From positions 1-64,000 of the forward strand of contig JAPOTJ010000048.1 of assembly GCA_026709225.1 (NCBI GenBank): a DNA stretch of 64,000 nucleotides, given 5' to 3'. The notes beneath the pieces are model-generated. The model worked only from the letters and a program-made list of their open reading frames with translations. It had not been told where the DNA came from and did not search any database. Position numbers and translations under genes: made by a program. Source of the DNA: Gammaproteobacteria bacterium. Lineage in GTDB: Bacteria; Pseudomonadota; Gammaproteobacteria; Pseudomonadales; Azotimanducaceae. How positions within the stretch are numbered: the first letter of the stretch is position 1; each line of letters starts with the position of its first letter. Below are positions 1 through 12,854 of this stretch, in pieces.

Positions 1-108
1 GTAGACCTCGTAGATCTGCCCGCCATTGGAAAAGAGCACGCGATAGATGTGCGTGTGTGCTTCTTCTTCTTTGGCATCTTTGATGGGGAACTTGACCATA
101 GAGCGCAT
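1..108 (-). CDS. DUF1820 family protein, N-terminal part (cut by window edge)
   Basis: The minus strand encodes 36 residues from an ATG at 108 to the window edge, containing [16 protein letters not shown] preceded by a charged KDAKEEE segment. This resembles the start of DUF1820 proteins, small gammaproteobacterial proteins of unknown function. A second in-frame ATG at 99 (MVKFPIKD) is an equally good start. It is divergent from def, and the 87 bases between them must hold promoters for both. The assignment rests on a short fragment, so it is moderate only. Confidence 0.5.
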   Translation of the reverse strand, partial: MRSMVKFPIKDAKEEEAHTHIYRVLFSNGGQIYEVY

Positions 109-195
109 TATGTCTTGTCAAACACGGTATTGTCGAACGCTGCCTTGTCAAGGCACAATGCGCATCCCGCTTGCCGAAACCGGCACCGCCAACAC

Positions 196-696
196 ATGAA
201 GCTGACCGTTCTTCACTATCCCGATCCAAGATTGCGATTGACCGCGCGCCCAGTCAAAGAGGTGCGCGACAGCACGCGGCGACTCGCCGACGACATGCTT
301 GAGACGATGTACGACGAGCGCGGCATCGGGCTCGCCGCCACGCAAGTCGGCATCACCAAGCGACTCTTGGTGATGGATGTTTCGGAAGACAAGAGCGAGC
401 CGCGAGTGTTGATCAATCCGGTCATTCTCAACAAGTCCGGCGTGGTCGAAAGCAATGAAGGCTGCCTTTCTGTACCTGGTTTCTATGAGCCTGTCCGGCG
501 AGCGTCACGAATCGAAATCGAATACTTGGATCGTGACGGCACCCATGTGCGCACGGAATGGGAAGGCCTTCAAGCGGTGTGTGCTCAGCACGAAATCGAT
601 CATCTGAACGGCAAGTTATTTGTTGACTATCTTTCGGCGTTGAAAAGGAGTAGAATCCGCAAGCGAATCGACAAGCAGCGGAGAGATATTGCTTAG
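196..696 (+). CDS. def: peptide deformylase
   Basis: Removes the formyl group from the initiator methionine of nascent proteins. All three metallopeptidase motifs are present: [15 protein letters not shown] (metal-binding Cys) and HEIDH (two metal His and catalytic Glu). The 166-residue length is normal. The ATG at 196 gives the typical [13 protein letters not shown] start; the frame is open further upstream but that part has no family resemblance. It overlaps fmt by 8 bases, the usual coupling of deformylase with the formyltransferase that makes its substrate. Confidence 0.97.
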   Translation: MKLTVLHYPDPRLRLTARPVKEVRDSTRRLADDMLETMYDERGIGLAATQVGITKRLLVMDVSEDKSEPRVLINPVILNKSGVVESNEGCLSVPGFYEPVRRASRIEIEYLDRDGTHVRTEWEGLQAVCAQHEIDHLNGKLFVDYLSALKRSRIRKRIDKQRRDIA

Positions 697-1666
697 CGAC
701 AAAACTCAGCGTATCGGCTTTGCTGGAACGCCAACGTTTGCCGACAGAGTGTTTCAAGGACTGCTCGGCCACGGTATTCGGCCAGTAGTCGTGCTGACTT
801 CGCCCGATGCTCGCCGCGGACGCGGCCGAAAACTTGGCCCGACACCGGTTCGCAAGCGAGCGCACGCCGAGCACATTCCGGTGCTGCAACCGACAGCACT
901 CAGCAACGCTCGCGTCCACGGTCAAATCGCGGCGTTGGAGCTCGACCTGCTGGTCGTCGTTGCCTATGGACTGATCGTGCCGCCAAGCATTCTTGAACTG
1001 CCAAAGCAAGGCTGCATCAACCTGCATCCGTCGCTTCTGCCGCGCTGGCGAGGCGCCGCCCCGATTGAGCGCGCCATCATGTCGGGCGATACAGAGACAG
1101 GCGTGTGTATTATGCAAATGGATGCGGGCCTCGACACCGGACCGATTCTCGCAACCAAACGTCTGCATCTCGACGACACCATGACTGGCGATGGCCTGCG
1201 CGCCACCCTTGCGTGTCTCGGCCTCAAGGCACTTGTCGACGTGATCGGGCAAATCGAGACGATCAAAGCGTCGCCGCAGGCAAGCGACTGCGAACTGTAT
1301 GCGGACAAGCTTACCGACAGCGATCAAGATATCGATTGGTCGCGTAGTTCTCGCCTGGTCGCACGTCAGATTCATGCGCTCAATTCAGCCGCCCCCGCAG
1401 TCTCGTCCATGCGACCAGACGATTCGGATGGCGAGCCGCTTCGGGTGCGCTTCCTACGAGTTGAGCATATGCTCGGCGAGACCGAAGCACCGCCCGGAAC
1501 AGTTCTCAAAGCGCCCACTGGCCAAATTGAAATCGCCTGCGGCGTGGGGAAAATTTCAGTGCTTGAGGCGAGCGTGCTGCGCGGCTCCGGGCGACGTCTG
1601 CCGCCGCGCCAGCTCTTGAACGGCTTTGCCGGCATCTTTCGAGCAGGTAATCGTTTCGGCGTGTGA
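689..1666 (+). CDS. fmt: methionyl-tRNA formyltransferase
   Basis: Transfers a formyl group from 10-formyltetrahydrofolate to initiator Met-tRNA. The N-terminal hydrolase fold begins [12 protein letters not shown] and contains [17 protein letters not shown] with the catalytic Asn and His of the SLLP loop. The C-terminal OB-fold tRNA-binding region follows. Predicted 325 residues, slightly longer than the usual 310-315. The start is a TTG inside the end of def with GGAGAG just upstream; no ATG is available near the conserved start, so a rare start codon and translational coupling with def are likely. Confidence 0.96.
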   Translation: MLSDKTQRIGFAGTPTFADRVFQGLLGHGIRPVVVLTSPDARRGRGRKLGPTPVRKRAHAEHIPVLQPTALSNARVHGQIAALELDLLVVVAYGLIVPPSILELPKQGCINLHPSLLPRWRGAAPIERAIMSGDTETGVCIMQMDAGLDTGPILATKRLHLDDTMTGDGLRATLACLGLKALVDVIGQIETIKASPQASDCELYADKLTDSDQDIDWSRSSRLVARQIHALNSAAPAVSSMRPDDSDGEPLRVRFLRVEHMLGETEAPPGTVLKAPTGQIEIACGVGKISVLEASVLRGSGRRLPPRQLLNGFAGIFRAGNRFGV

Positions 1667-2958
1667 GCCATGCACCCCCCGCAGCGCCTCTGCCGCGCCT
1701 GCTCGCAGTGCGGCTGCTCGTCAAGATCTTGCGGCGCGGCCTGCCTTTCGATCAGGCGCTGCTGCACGAACATGCGTCGCCGTTTGTCCACGAGCTGCTC
1801 TACGGCGTGCTTCGCCACTACTTTTCCCTGTCCGAGCGCGTGTCGAGGCACTTGCGCAAGCCGCTACGCGCTAAGGATTTCGATATCTTTTGTCTGCTGC
1901 TGACCGGTGTTCTACAGATACACCACATGCGCACGCCTGCGCATGCCGCCGTCAACGAATCGGTAGGCGTTGTGCGCCGCATCGGCAAGCCGTGGGCGGT
2001 CAAGCTCATCAATGCTGTGCTGCGGGCGGTGGCGTGTGACCGGCGTGAACCAGAGGGCATTGAAGCGAGATTCGACCATCCGGGGTGGCTGATCGAACAT
2101 GTGCGCACGCAGTACCCGCAGCATTGGCGGGAGATGCTGTCCGCCAATCTCACGAGGGCGCCCTTGTGCCTGCGCGTCAACACCACCAAGACAACGCGCG
2201 ATGCGGCGCTCGACACCCTGCAGCGAGACGGCATCGCAGCCGTACTCGGCGCTGTGCCGTCCTGCATCGTCCTCGAACAGCCGAGGCCGTCGGCGCAGAT
2301 TACGGGCCTCGCGAGCGGTGAGATCAGTGTTCAGGATCAGGGTGCGCAGCTCGCAGCGCTTCTTCTTGATCCCTGTTCCGGCATGCGTGTCCTCGACGCC
2401 TGCGCCGCACCCGGCAACAAGACCTCGCATCTTCTCGAGCACGCGCCGGGCATCTCGCTCACCAGCGTTGATCAGAGCGAGATGCGCCTACAGCGAATCG
2501 ACGAAGAGTGCGCGCGGCTCGGCCTGCCCTGTCCGTCGATCATCAACGCGCCCCTTGAAGAGCTGGCGTGGTGGGACGGACAGGCGTTTGATGCCGTGCT
2601 GCTCGACGTGCCGTGCTCAGGAACAGGCACGTTGCGCCGACACCCGGACATCAAGGTGCTTGCCCGCGCCGATGAGTTGGAATCAAACCATCAGCGCCAA
2701 ACGCATCTTCTTGATGCCGCTTGGCGTACACTAAAGCCTGGTGGAAAGCTCCTCTATTCGACTTGTTCCATGTTGCAGCGGGAAAATGAAGATATTGTGC
2801 GGGCGAAAAGCGCACGCGCCGATGCGGTGGTGCTTGGCCTGCCGCAGATAGGTGCTTCGGGCCTAACACATGTGAAAACAGGCAGCGGCGCACAGCTCAT
2901 CACCACACCGCAAGGGCCGGACGCCATGTTTTACGCCCTCCTCGGCAAGCGCGCCTGA
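1663..2958 (+). CDS. rsmB: 16S rRNA m5C967 methyltransferase RsmB
   Basis: SAM-dependent RNA cytosine-5 methyltransferase. An N-terminal NusB-like RNA-binding domain (about residues 1-140) is followed by the catalytic domain: DACAAPGNKTSHL (SAM loop), DVPCSGTGTLRRHPD (motif IV Cys) and YSTCSM (catalytic Cys). At 431 residues it matches the family. The GTG start overlaps the fmt stop by 4 bases. The def-fmt-rsmB-trkA order is a classic gammaproteobacterial block. Confidence 0.96.
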   Translation: MSHAPPAAPLPRLLAVRLLVKILRRGLPFDQALLHEHASPFVHELLYGVLRHYFSLSERVSRHLRKPLRAKDFDIFCLLLTGVLQIHHMRTPAHAAVNESVGVVRRIGKPWAVKLINAVLRAVACDRREPEGIEARFDHPGWLIEHVRTQYPQHWREMLSANLTRAPLCLRVNTTKTTRDAALDTLQRDGIAAVLGAVPSCIVLEQPRPSAQITGLASGEISVQDQGAQLAALLLDPCSGMRVLDACAAPGNKTSHLLEHAPGISLTSVDQSEMRLQRIDEECARLGLPCPSIINAPLEELAWWDGQAFDAVLLDVPCSGTGTLRRHPDIKVLARADELESNHQRQTHLLDAAWRTLKPGGKLLYSTCSMLQRENEDIVRAKSARADAVVLGLPQIGASGLTHVKTGSGAQLITTPQGPDAMFYALLGKRA

Positions 2959-2973
2959 AGGACTAAACAGCCT

Positions 2974-4386
2974 GTGCAAGTGCTGATTCTTGGTGCGGGC
3001 AGGGTCGGCGGGTCGCTCGCGGACAAGCTCATTGAGCAGGGCGAAGATGTGACGATCGTTGACAGCGACCTCCGCCGGCTCGACGAACTCGGCCGCCGCC
3101 TTGACGTGAAACGTGTACACGGCAACGCCGCTCATCCAGATGTCCTGCAAGAAGCGGGCGCGTATGACGCCGAGAGCGTCTTCGCAACCACTGGCGCCGA
3201 CGAGATCAACATGGTTGCCAGTCAAATCTGCTACACCCTCTTTGAGGTGACCAACATCGTCGCTCGCGTTCGCACGCCAGCCTATCTTGAGCGCCGCTCG
3301 GAACTGTTCAGCTTCGAACACCTGCCCATCAAGGCGGCGGTGAATCCAGAGCTTGAGATGGCCGAGGAACTTTGCCTTGTTGTTCAACACCCCGATGCGC
3401 GCCAAGCGTTGAATCTGGGCGCGAACAGCCTGCGCGTATGCGCGTTTGACGTGCCAGTCGGCTGGACGCACATCGGCAAGCAGGTGCGCGACCTCGCCCA
3501 AGCCGCTGGACGCCTGTTCGTAGTACCACTTATTGGCCGCAGTAAGTCGGGGTTTGTGCCGACGCACGATGAGCGCCTCGCCGTTGGCGACACGCTGTTT
3601 ATCCTCGCAAGGGCGGGCGATATCAGCACGGTTATGAAAAACCTGGAACTGCAAGGCAAGCCTTTCAAGCGCGTCATGATCGCAGGCGGCGGACATCTCG
3701 GCGCACGCCTCGTGCGCGCGCTCCAAGAACGCACATCGGCGTCGGTTCGCTTGATCGAAGTGCGCGAAGACAGATGCCAGAAGCTGGCCGAAGAGCTCTC
3801 CTGCGTGGTGCTGTGCGGCGACATGACCGACGAACGCTTTTTGCTCGAAGAGAATATCGAGCATGTCGATGCCTTCTTCGCGCTCGCCAACAGCGACGAA
3901 AGCAACCTGCTGGCGTCTTCTATTGCAAGACGAAACAAGACGCGCAGCGTTGCGGCGCTCGTCCTGCGTCCGGAGATGCGCGAGATCGCGGGCTATGCGG
4001 GCGCGACGCTTGTCGTTTCGCCAGTGGACGCCGCCGTCGATGCTTTTCGCTCGTATTTTCGCCGCGGCCGCGTGCTGCGCGAGCACAGCTTGGGCGAGAA
4101 CCTCGGTAAAGTCATGGAGATCGAGGCACTCGGCACCGCCGACACGTCAGAGCTCATTGGACGAGCCGCGCTCGACATCGAGCTGCCAGGCGGTGCCAAG
4201 ATCTTCGCGACGGCACGACAGGGCAAGTCTGGCGGGTTCAAAGGGCGCTTGCTTGACCGCGACCTACTGATCAAACAAAACGACCGTGTCGTGGTGTTCG
4301 TGCCACAGCAGTCGAGCGACCAAGCACTCGTGCGCGTGCAGAAAGACATCGAACAAGTGTTCCGAGCACCGCCTCGAGCCTTCTAA
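2974..4386 (+). CDS. trkA: Trk potassium transporter, cytosolic NAD-binding subunit TrkA
   Basis: Peripheral regulatory subunit of the Trk K+ uptake system. It is built of two repeated Rossmann/RCK halves: the first starts ILGAGRVGGSLADKL and the second MIAGGGHLGARLVRAL near residue 235, each followed by a TrkA-C-like region. The 470 residues fit the family. A GTG start lies 15 bases after the rsmB stop. The partner channel gene trkH is 11 bases downstream. Confidence 0.95.
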   Translation: MQVLILGAGRVGGSLADKLIEQGEDVTIVDSDLRRLDELGRRLDVKRVHGNAAHPDVLQEAGAYDAESVFATTGADEINMVASQICYTLFEVTNIVARVRTPAYLERRSELFSFEHLPIKAAVNPELEMAEELCLVVQHPDARQALNLGANSLRVCAFDVPVGWTHIGKQVRDLAQAAGRLFVVPLIGRSKSGFVPTHDERLAVGDTLFILARAGDISTVMKNLELQGKPFKRVMIAGGGHLGARLVRALQERTSASVRLIEVREDRCQKLAEELSCVVLCGDMTDERFLLEENIEHVDAFFALANSDESNLLASSIARRNKTRSVAALVLRPEMREIAGYAGATLVVSPVDAAVDAFRSYFRRGRVLREHSLGENLGKVMEIEALGTADTSELIGRAALDIELPGGAKIFATARQGKSGGFKGRLLDRDLLIKQNDRVVVFVPQQSSDQALVRVQKDIEQVFRAPPRAF

Positions 4387-4397
4387 CAAGCCAGCCA

Positions 4398-5891
4398 ATG
4401 CATCTTCGCACCATTCTTTCGCTCACCGGGCTGCTCTTGATGCTCTTCAGCGTCGTGCTGCTCGTGCCAATTGCCGTCGCGCTCATGTATTCGGAAGCAT
4501 TCATATCCCATTTCCTGCTTGCTTTCTCAGTCACGCTCGCAATTGGCCTAGTCCTCTGGTGCGCCTGCCGCCCAATTCGAGAATTGCGCAATCGCGATGG
4601 GTTCATTGTCGTGGCGCTCTTCTACTTTGGCCTCGGCGCATTTGGCGCCGTGCCGTTTGCCAGTTCAGGCGTCGCCGATTCATGGAGCGGAGCAGTGTTC
4701 GAATCGGTCTCCGGCCTCACCACCACCGGCGCGACCATGCTCACAGGGCTTGACGACCTACCTAAGTCGCTACTCATCTACCGTCAAATATTACAATGGC
4801 TTGGAGGAATGGGAATTGTTGTTTTGGCGGTCGCCGTGCTGCCCATGCTCGGCATCGGCGGTATGCAGCTTTCGCGCTCGGAGCTGACCGGGCCGGACAA
4901 GGGCTCAAGGCTCGCGCCGCGCATCGCCGAGACCGCACGCGCCTTGTGGCTGGTCTATCTGGGGCTGACCGTGGCCTGCGCACTCGCCTACTTCGTCGCT
5001 GGCATGGACCTATTCGACGCGATCGCGCATGCCTTCTCCACGGTCTCCATTGGTGGCTTTTCAACGCACGATGCCAGCATCGGCTATTTCAATAGCCTCG
5101 CCATCAATTGGGTGGCGATTGCGTTCATGGTCATTTCCGGCTTGAGCTTTGCGCTCCATTTTCGGCTGTTTCGCGAAATCAAGCTGAGCTTCTCCGGCCA
5201 CTCCGAGCAATCCCCGCGACGCGGTCGAATCAGCCGCTGGCTGCCATACCTTGCGAGTTCGGAAGCGAAGACCTACCTCGCCCTGCTGCTCGCCTTAAGC
5301 CTCGTTGTCAGCATCGGCTTATCCGCCTACGGCGTTTCGGATCATGTCGTGCTTGACGCGATCTTCCAAGTGGTGTCAACCGCGACAACAAGCGGCTTTG
5401 TCACCACTGACTTCAGTCTCTGGCCGAGTTTTCTGCCCATCCTGCTGTTGATGTCAGCTTTTGTCGGCGGCTGCGCAGGCTCGACGGCAGGCGGCATCAA
5501 AGTGGTTCGCGTGCTCTTGGCATATCGCCAAGGCATCTACGAGATCAAGCGGCTCATTCATCCGGCTGGCGTGTTTCCGGTGAAGCTCGACAACCGCTCA
5601 GTGCCGAGCGATGAGATGCAAGCGGTGTGGGGGTTTTTCGCGCTCTACGGCCTCACCTTCGTTGTCATGTTGCTCCTCATCCTCATGGTCGACGATTTGG
5701 ATTTTCTTTCAGCCTTCTCGGCGGTCGCAGCGTGCCTCAACAATCTTGGGCCCGGGCTCGGTGATGTCGCGAGCAACTATGAATCGGTTTCGAGCGCGGG
5801 CAAATGGCTCTTGTCGGTCACGATGATCCTTGGTCGTCTGGAGATTTTCACCTTGCTGGTGCTTTTGACGCCGACTTTTTGGCGACGATAG
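4398..5891 (+). CDS. trkH: Trk potassium transporter, membrane subunit TrkH
   Basis: Inner-membrane K+ translocating subunit with many hydrophobic helices and repeated selectivity-filter loops, for example SVSGLTTTGATML (about residue 100), STVSIGGFSTH (about 218) and STATTSGFVTTD (about 330). The 497 residues fit TrkH/TrkG. It starts 11 bases after trkA, so the two are co-transcribed. Confidence 0.95.
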   Translation: MHLRTILSLTGLLLMLFSVVLLVPIAVALMYSEAFISHFLLAFSVTLAIGLVLWCACRPIRELRNRDGFIVVALFYFGLGAFGAVPFASSGVADSWSGAVFESVSGLTTTGATMLTGLDDLPKSLLIYRQILQWLGGMGIVVLAVAVLPMLGIGGMQLSRSELTGPDKGSRLAPRIAETARALWLVYLGLTVACALAYFVAGMDLFDAIAHAFSTVSIGGFSTHDASIGYFNSLAINWVAIAFMVISGLSFALHFRLFREIKLSFSGHSEQSPRRGRISRWLPYLASSEAKTYLALLLALSLVVSIGLSAYGVSDHVVLDAIFQVVSTATTSGFVTTDFSLWPSFLPILLLMSAFVGGCAGSTAGGIKVVRVLLAYRQGIYEIKRLIHPAGVFPVKLDNRSVPSDEMQAVWGFFALYGLTFVVMLLLILMVDDLDFLSAFSAVAACLNNLGPGLGDVASNYESVSSAGKWLLSVTMILGRLEIFTLLVLLTPTFWRR

Positions 5892-5906
5892 CGAGGGATC
5901 TCGTCT

Positions 5907-9046
<3,140 letters not shown>

Positions 9047-9050
9047 CTAC

Positions 9051-10163
9051 CTATTCTTGTTGCTTCTTGATTCGGCCTTGTTCCACGTGGAACATTCCAC
9101 ACCCCGGCTGAGCAGCGAGCGCACCGAGACCTTCCAAGGCGATTGCGCTCGCCGCGAGCACCTGATATTGCCGCGACGCGAGCAATGCCAAGAACTGGCC
9201 TCTTCTGCCCGCATCCATCTCTCCGGCCAATTCATCAACCAGAAACAAACTGCGCCGTCCGGTCGCTCGCTGAAGCTTGTCAGCTTGAGCAATGCTGAGT
9301 GCTTGAGCGAGCGCTCTCGCTTCGCCTCTTGACACAATTCTCGATGCCAAGCGGTTCGACACTTGGATACGAATGTCCGCTGCATGGGGCCCTGTCACCG
9401 TTCGACCCAATTTTACATCTCTTTGCCTCGCGGAACGGATCACATTCGCGAAATCGTCTTCTTCTGACCAACCCGGATAATAGCTGACGGTCACCTCCTG
9501 TTCGGCCTTTTCCCCGTCCATCAACGATGGCAACACCGCAAGCAAGGCCTCGTTGACTTCAGCGACATAGTCAGCTTGCGCAGTTGAGATGCGCTGTCCG
9601 ATGTCGATCAACTGCCGGTCCCACACGTCAAGCTCATCCGACGCGCCGCCTTCATTCACGCGCTTCAGGCAGGTATTTCGTTGACGCAGCACTCGCTGAA
9701 AATCGCGTCGCCAAGAGAGATAGGTACTATGCTCGTGCACGATCCCCCAATCGATAAATCGTCGCCTCGCCTTGGGCGCACCGAGCACTAGGTCTGCCGC
9801 GTCGGCTGTAATCACTTGCAATGGCAGGTATTCGATGAGTTTCGATGCGCGTTCAATCTCTTCGCCATTGACCCGTGCCTCTGTTTCATTCGCGCGCGTT
9901 TTGCGAAACGCCACCTTCAAGGTGCCGCGCGCCTCGTCCTGAATCTCTCCCCATACGCTGACGCTGTTTTCACCGTGACGAATCACGGTGCCAATGTTTG
10001 GCGAGCGAAACGACTGACCTCGACACAGCAGTGAAACCGCCTCAAGCACCGACGTTTTTCCACTGCCGTTAGCACCGATAAGAAAATTCAGCGGATGATC
10101 GAAGTAAAGCTCGGGGCTGCGCAGGTTTCGGACACCCTCAATCGTCAGCGCTTTGAGAAACAC
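9051..10163 (-). CDS. recF: DNA replication and repair protein RecF
   Basis: SMC-like ATPase that with RecO/RecR loads RecA at single-strand gaps. Walker A is GANGSGKTS near residue 32. The C-terminal signature/Walker B region is present (FLVDELAGEMDAGRR, with the ABC-like Asp-Glu). The 370 residues fit. It lies 6 bases after dnaN and 10 bases before gyrB. The last residues (FHVEQ) are encoded by a parS site, see the separate entry. Confidence 0.96.
   Translation of the reverse strand: MFLKALTIEGVRNLRSPELYFDHPLNFLIGANGSGKTSVLEAVSLLCRGQSFRSPNIGTVIRHGENSVSVWGEIQDEARGTLKVAFRKTRANETEARVNGEEIERASKLIEYLPLQVITADAADLVLGAPKARRRFIDWGIVHEHSTYLSWRRDFQRVLRQRNTCLKRVNEGGASDELDVWDRQLIDIGQRISTAQADYVAEVNEALLAVLPSLMDGEKAEQEVTVSYYPGWSEEDDFANVIRSARQRDVKLGRTVTGPHAADIRIQVSNRLASRIVSRGEARALAQALSIAQADKLQRATGRRSLFLVDELAGEMDAGRRGQFLALLASRQYQVLAASAIALEGLGALAAQPGCGMFHVEQGRIKKQQE
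9079..9094. promoter_or_regulatory. parS centromere-like site
   Basis: A perfect 16-base palindrome TGTTCCACGTGGAACA inside the 3' end of recF. It matches the pseudomonad-type ParB-binding parS sequence and lies about 12 kb from parA/parB. It is the only full match I found in the window. It should be the ParB loading site for origin segregation. Confidence 0.9.
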
Positions 10164-10169
10164 GCCTCG

Positions 10170-11342
10170 CTAGAGCAGTACGGGCATAAGCAGATAGAAC
10201 GCGTTTTCGTCGCCCTCACCTCGCATGATCGTGCGACTTTCCTTGTCGCGCAATTCGATCTGTATATTCTCACTCTCGGTACTGTTCAGGAAATCAAGGA
10301 CATAGGACGCATTGAACGCGATCTTGACCTCGTTGTCACCAGCGTATTGCACGGGCATCTTTTCGTTGATCTTGTGCTGCTGAGGACTAGAAGCCTCCAG
10401 ATAGAGCCAGTCTGGCGTGAATCGCAGATTGACAGTCTTTCCCGGGTCGTCTTCGGCAACGATGTAGGCGCGACGCATCGTCGCTTGCAACGCACGTCGC
10501 TCAACGATAGCCTTGATGTCGTTTTCTTTTGGGATAACTTTCGTGTAGTCGGGATAGCGCCCGTCCACGAGCCGGCATGTGAGTCGGTAATCCCCCATTT
10601 CCGCCACAAGTCGATGCTTGCTCATCTTGAGATGAATGGTATCTTGAGCGCTGGACAGAAGTTTAGTCAACTCCTGAACCGCTTTGCGCGGCATGATACA
10701 GGCGCGGGCAGCCTTTTCAGCACCTTCGAAACCCTTGATATCTATACCTTTGCTGCTCTTCTTCGCAAAGGCTAGTCGATGCGCATCTGTGCTTACACAG
10801 CGGATTTCATCCTCATCAACCTCAAGCAGCATTCCGTTCAAGTAATACCGAACATCGCCGGATGCCATGGCAAAGGCCGTTTTCTGCACCAGATCAATGA
10901 GCTCGTTTCTACCAAAATCGAAATCGATAGCTTCATCGACTTCCTCAACGGTAAAGAGTCGTATGTTGCCTTCACCGACCGCGTTGAGTTTGAGATCGCT
11001 GCTCTTCGACTTGAGCGCGGTGGCACCCTCAGAGCTCGTCACCTCAACGACCTCCTCCGCGCCCAAGCTTGCGTAAAACGATGCCATTTGTCGAGCGGGC
11101 ACATAGGCTTGACCGTCGGTCTCTACGGTCACGTCTTCTTCGACCGTTGCCGACAGCTCTAGCTCGCCATCGGTCGCCGTCAGCTTGAGGGCACCGTTCT
11201 CAGCTTCCATTTTCATCTGCGCCATCAGAGAATCAGCGCCGAGTCGGCTCGGAGCGAGCGCAGCGAGCTGCTGTAGCTTTGACGCAAGCGTTTGACTGGT
11301 TGACGAAAACTTCATGACCTTGGCATCCGTTGGTACGCTCAT
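10170..11342 (-). CDS. dnaN: DNA polymerase III beta sliding clamp
   Basis: Processivity clamp with three beta-clamp domains. The C-terminus ends NAFYLLMPVLL, close to the family's MP(V/M)RL ending, where the usual Arg is Leu here. I give the ATG at 11342, which overlaps the dnaA TGA as ATGA and suggests coupling (390 residues). An internal ATG at 11315 (MKFSSTSQTL) would match the usual MKF start and give 381 residues. Which one is used is undecided. Confidence 0.95.
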   Translation of the reverse strand: MSVPTDAKVMKFSSTSQTLASKLQQLAALAPSRLGADSLMAQMKMEAENGALKLTATDGELELSATVEEDVTVETDGQAYVPARQMASFYASLGAEEVVEVTSSEGATALKSKSSDLKLNAVGEGNIRLFTVEEVDEAIDFDFGRNELIDLVQKTAFAMASGDVRYYLNGMLLEVDEDEIRCVSTDAHRLAFAKKSSKGIDIKGFEGAEKAARACIMPRKAVQELTKLLSSAQDTIHLKMSKHRLVAEMGDYRLTCRLVDGRYPDYTKVIPKENDIKAIVERRALQATMRRAYIVAEDDPGKTVNLRFTPDWLYLEASSPQQHKINEKMPVQYAGDNEVKIAFNASYVLDFLNSTESENIQIELRDKESRTIMRGEGDENAFYLLMPVLL

Positions 11343-12718
11343 ATATTACCGAGTTCACGCAGCAAATTACGACAGTCTTCTGAGATTTCCGGGTCGGTAC
11401 GACGCGACTCCGACAAACGGTTGCGAGCATGCATCACAGTTGTATGATCACGGCGAAAAGCTTTGCCGATTTCCACCAACGACTTGTCTGTCACCTCTGT
11501 ACAAAGATACATGGCCATTTGTCGTGGCCCGACGATTCTCCGCTCTCTCGTTTCCGCAAGCAATTCGGCACGTCGTATGCGGTAATATTCCGCGACTGCA
11601 TTTTGTATATTTTCGATCGAGAGCTTCACCGCAGCCACGCGGAACGCATCGCGCAACGTTTCTCCGACAAGCCCTTTGTCGATTCGTCGCCCCATTGCCT
11701 TCGCACGCTGATACACCTGTTTCAAAGCGCCTTCGAGCTCGCGCACGTTGGTGCGAATTCGCTCCGCCATATAAATAGCGACGTCATCTTCCAAGCGGAT
11801 GCCCTGTTCTTCCGCCTTGGTCAGCAATATGGCAATCCTCGTCTCAAGCTCCGGCAATTCGACGCACACGGCTTGACCGCCTAAGAAACGGGTGACGAGG
11901 CGTTCTTCAAGCCCTGATATCTCTTTTGGATACATGTCCGAAGTAAACACCATCTGCCGGTTTGCCGACAGTAGCTCATTGAAAATCGCGAACATTTCTT
12001 CTTGTGTACGTGCGGCTTCCGCTAGGAAATGTATGTCGTCAACGAGAAGCACATCAATACTTTTGTACCAGCCTTTCAGTTTCTCTATATCGCTGAATCG
12101 ACCGCGCGCCCCACCGCGTGGGCGTAGCGAGCCAACAATCTCTTGTCGAAAGTCGCGCGCTGTTACGTATTCAACGAACAGACGCGAATGACGCTCTTGC
12201 ATCTGATTGACAATGGCGTGCAGAAGGTGCGTTTTTCCCAAGCCCGAGGCCCCGTAGATAAGCAGTGGGTTGTGCTCCGCCGCTGGGTTCTCGGCCACCT
12301 GCATGGCGTAAATCTTGGCGAGTTGGTTGGCCCTGCCTTCGATAAATGAATTAAACGTCCAGCGGCTCTCAACGCGATAAAGTGGTTCCCGTTTCGCATG
12401 ACCGCTGCGGACTGGTGTCGCACTGCCGTTCCAGCGCTCCGTCTCTTCGTAAGGGGTTAGCCTGAGATCAAGCTTCACGCCCTCACCGCGCACCTCTTCA
12501 CAAATCGTTTCGACTTGGTCTCGCAAGTCCTTGGTCATTCTTTCCAAGACCCACTCATTTGGGCCATAGAGACGAATGGTTCCTTCCTGTTCTTCTGCTC
12601 GCAACGGCTGCACAACCGTCTTGAAATCCTCTGCGTCGAGTGTTTCGCGCAGTCGTTCCTTGCAAACTTCCCAGACCGACCCGTGTTGTCTTTGAGTCAC
12701 CGCTTCTGCCAACGCCAC
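11339..12718 (-). CDS. dnaA: chromosomal replication initiator DnaA
   Basis: Initiator ATPase that opens oriC. Domain I starts at VWEVCKERL. The AAA+ core has GASGLGKTHLLHAI (Walker A) and VLLVDDIHFL (Walker B). Domain IV has the DnaA-box-binding signature FRRDHTTVMHAR. The frame is open up to 12904 but the extra residues look unlike DnaA. The GTG at 12718, preceded by GGAG at about 10 bases, gives 459 residues. GTG at 12700 is an alternative. Confidence 0.95.
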   Translation of the reverse strand: MALAEAVTQRQHGSVWEVCKERLRETLDAEDFKTVVQPLRAEEQEGTIRLYGPNEWVLERMTKDLRDQVETICEEVRGEGVKLDLRLTPYEETERWNGSATPVRSGHAKREPLYRVESRWTFNSFIEGRANQLAKIYAMQVAENPAAEHNPLLIYGASGLGKTHLLHAIVNQMQERHSRLFVEYVTARDFRQEIVGSLRPRGGARGRFSDIEKLKGWYKSIDVLLVDDIHFLAEAARTQEEMFAIFNELLSANRQMVFTSDMYPKEISGLEERLVTRFLGGQAVCVELPELETRIAILLTKAEEQGIRLEDDVAIYMAERIRTNVRELEGALKQVYQRAKAMGRRIDKGLVGETLRDAFRVAAVKLSIENIQNAVAEYYRIRRAELLAETRERRIVGPRQMAMYLCTEVTDKSLVEIGKAFRRDHTTVMHARNRLSESRRTDPEISEDCRNLLRELGNI

Positions 12719-12854
12719 CTGTTTCACGTCTCCGACCTGCTGTATCTGCCCTCCAAGAGTGCTTCCAATTCTAGTGTCTCGCGTTTGTCGTGTGGCACTC
12801 GTGAACAGATTTTTTTTCGTCTGCCTGCAAAATCTGCCTAGGCGCTTGCAGGCT

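Noticed and set aside
428-1375. 315-codon open frame antisense to def/fmt
   Set aside because: Fully covered by two well-supported genes on the other strand; residue composition is shadow-like and no family motif is present.
2863-4086. 407-codon open frame antisense to trkA
   Set aside because: Lies opposite a complete TrkA with all motifs; long antisense frames are common in this GC-rich codon usage.
12720-12735. Second parS candidate in the dnaA 5' end (TGTTTCACGTCTCC)
   Set aside because: Only the left half matches; the right arm is not the inverted copy.
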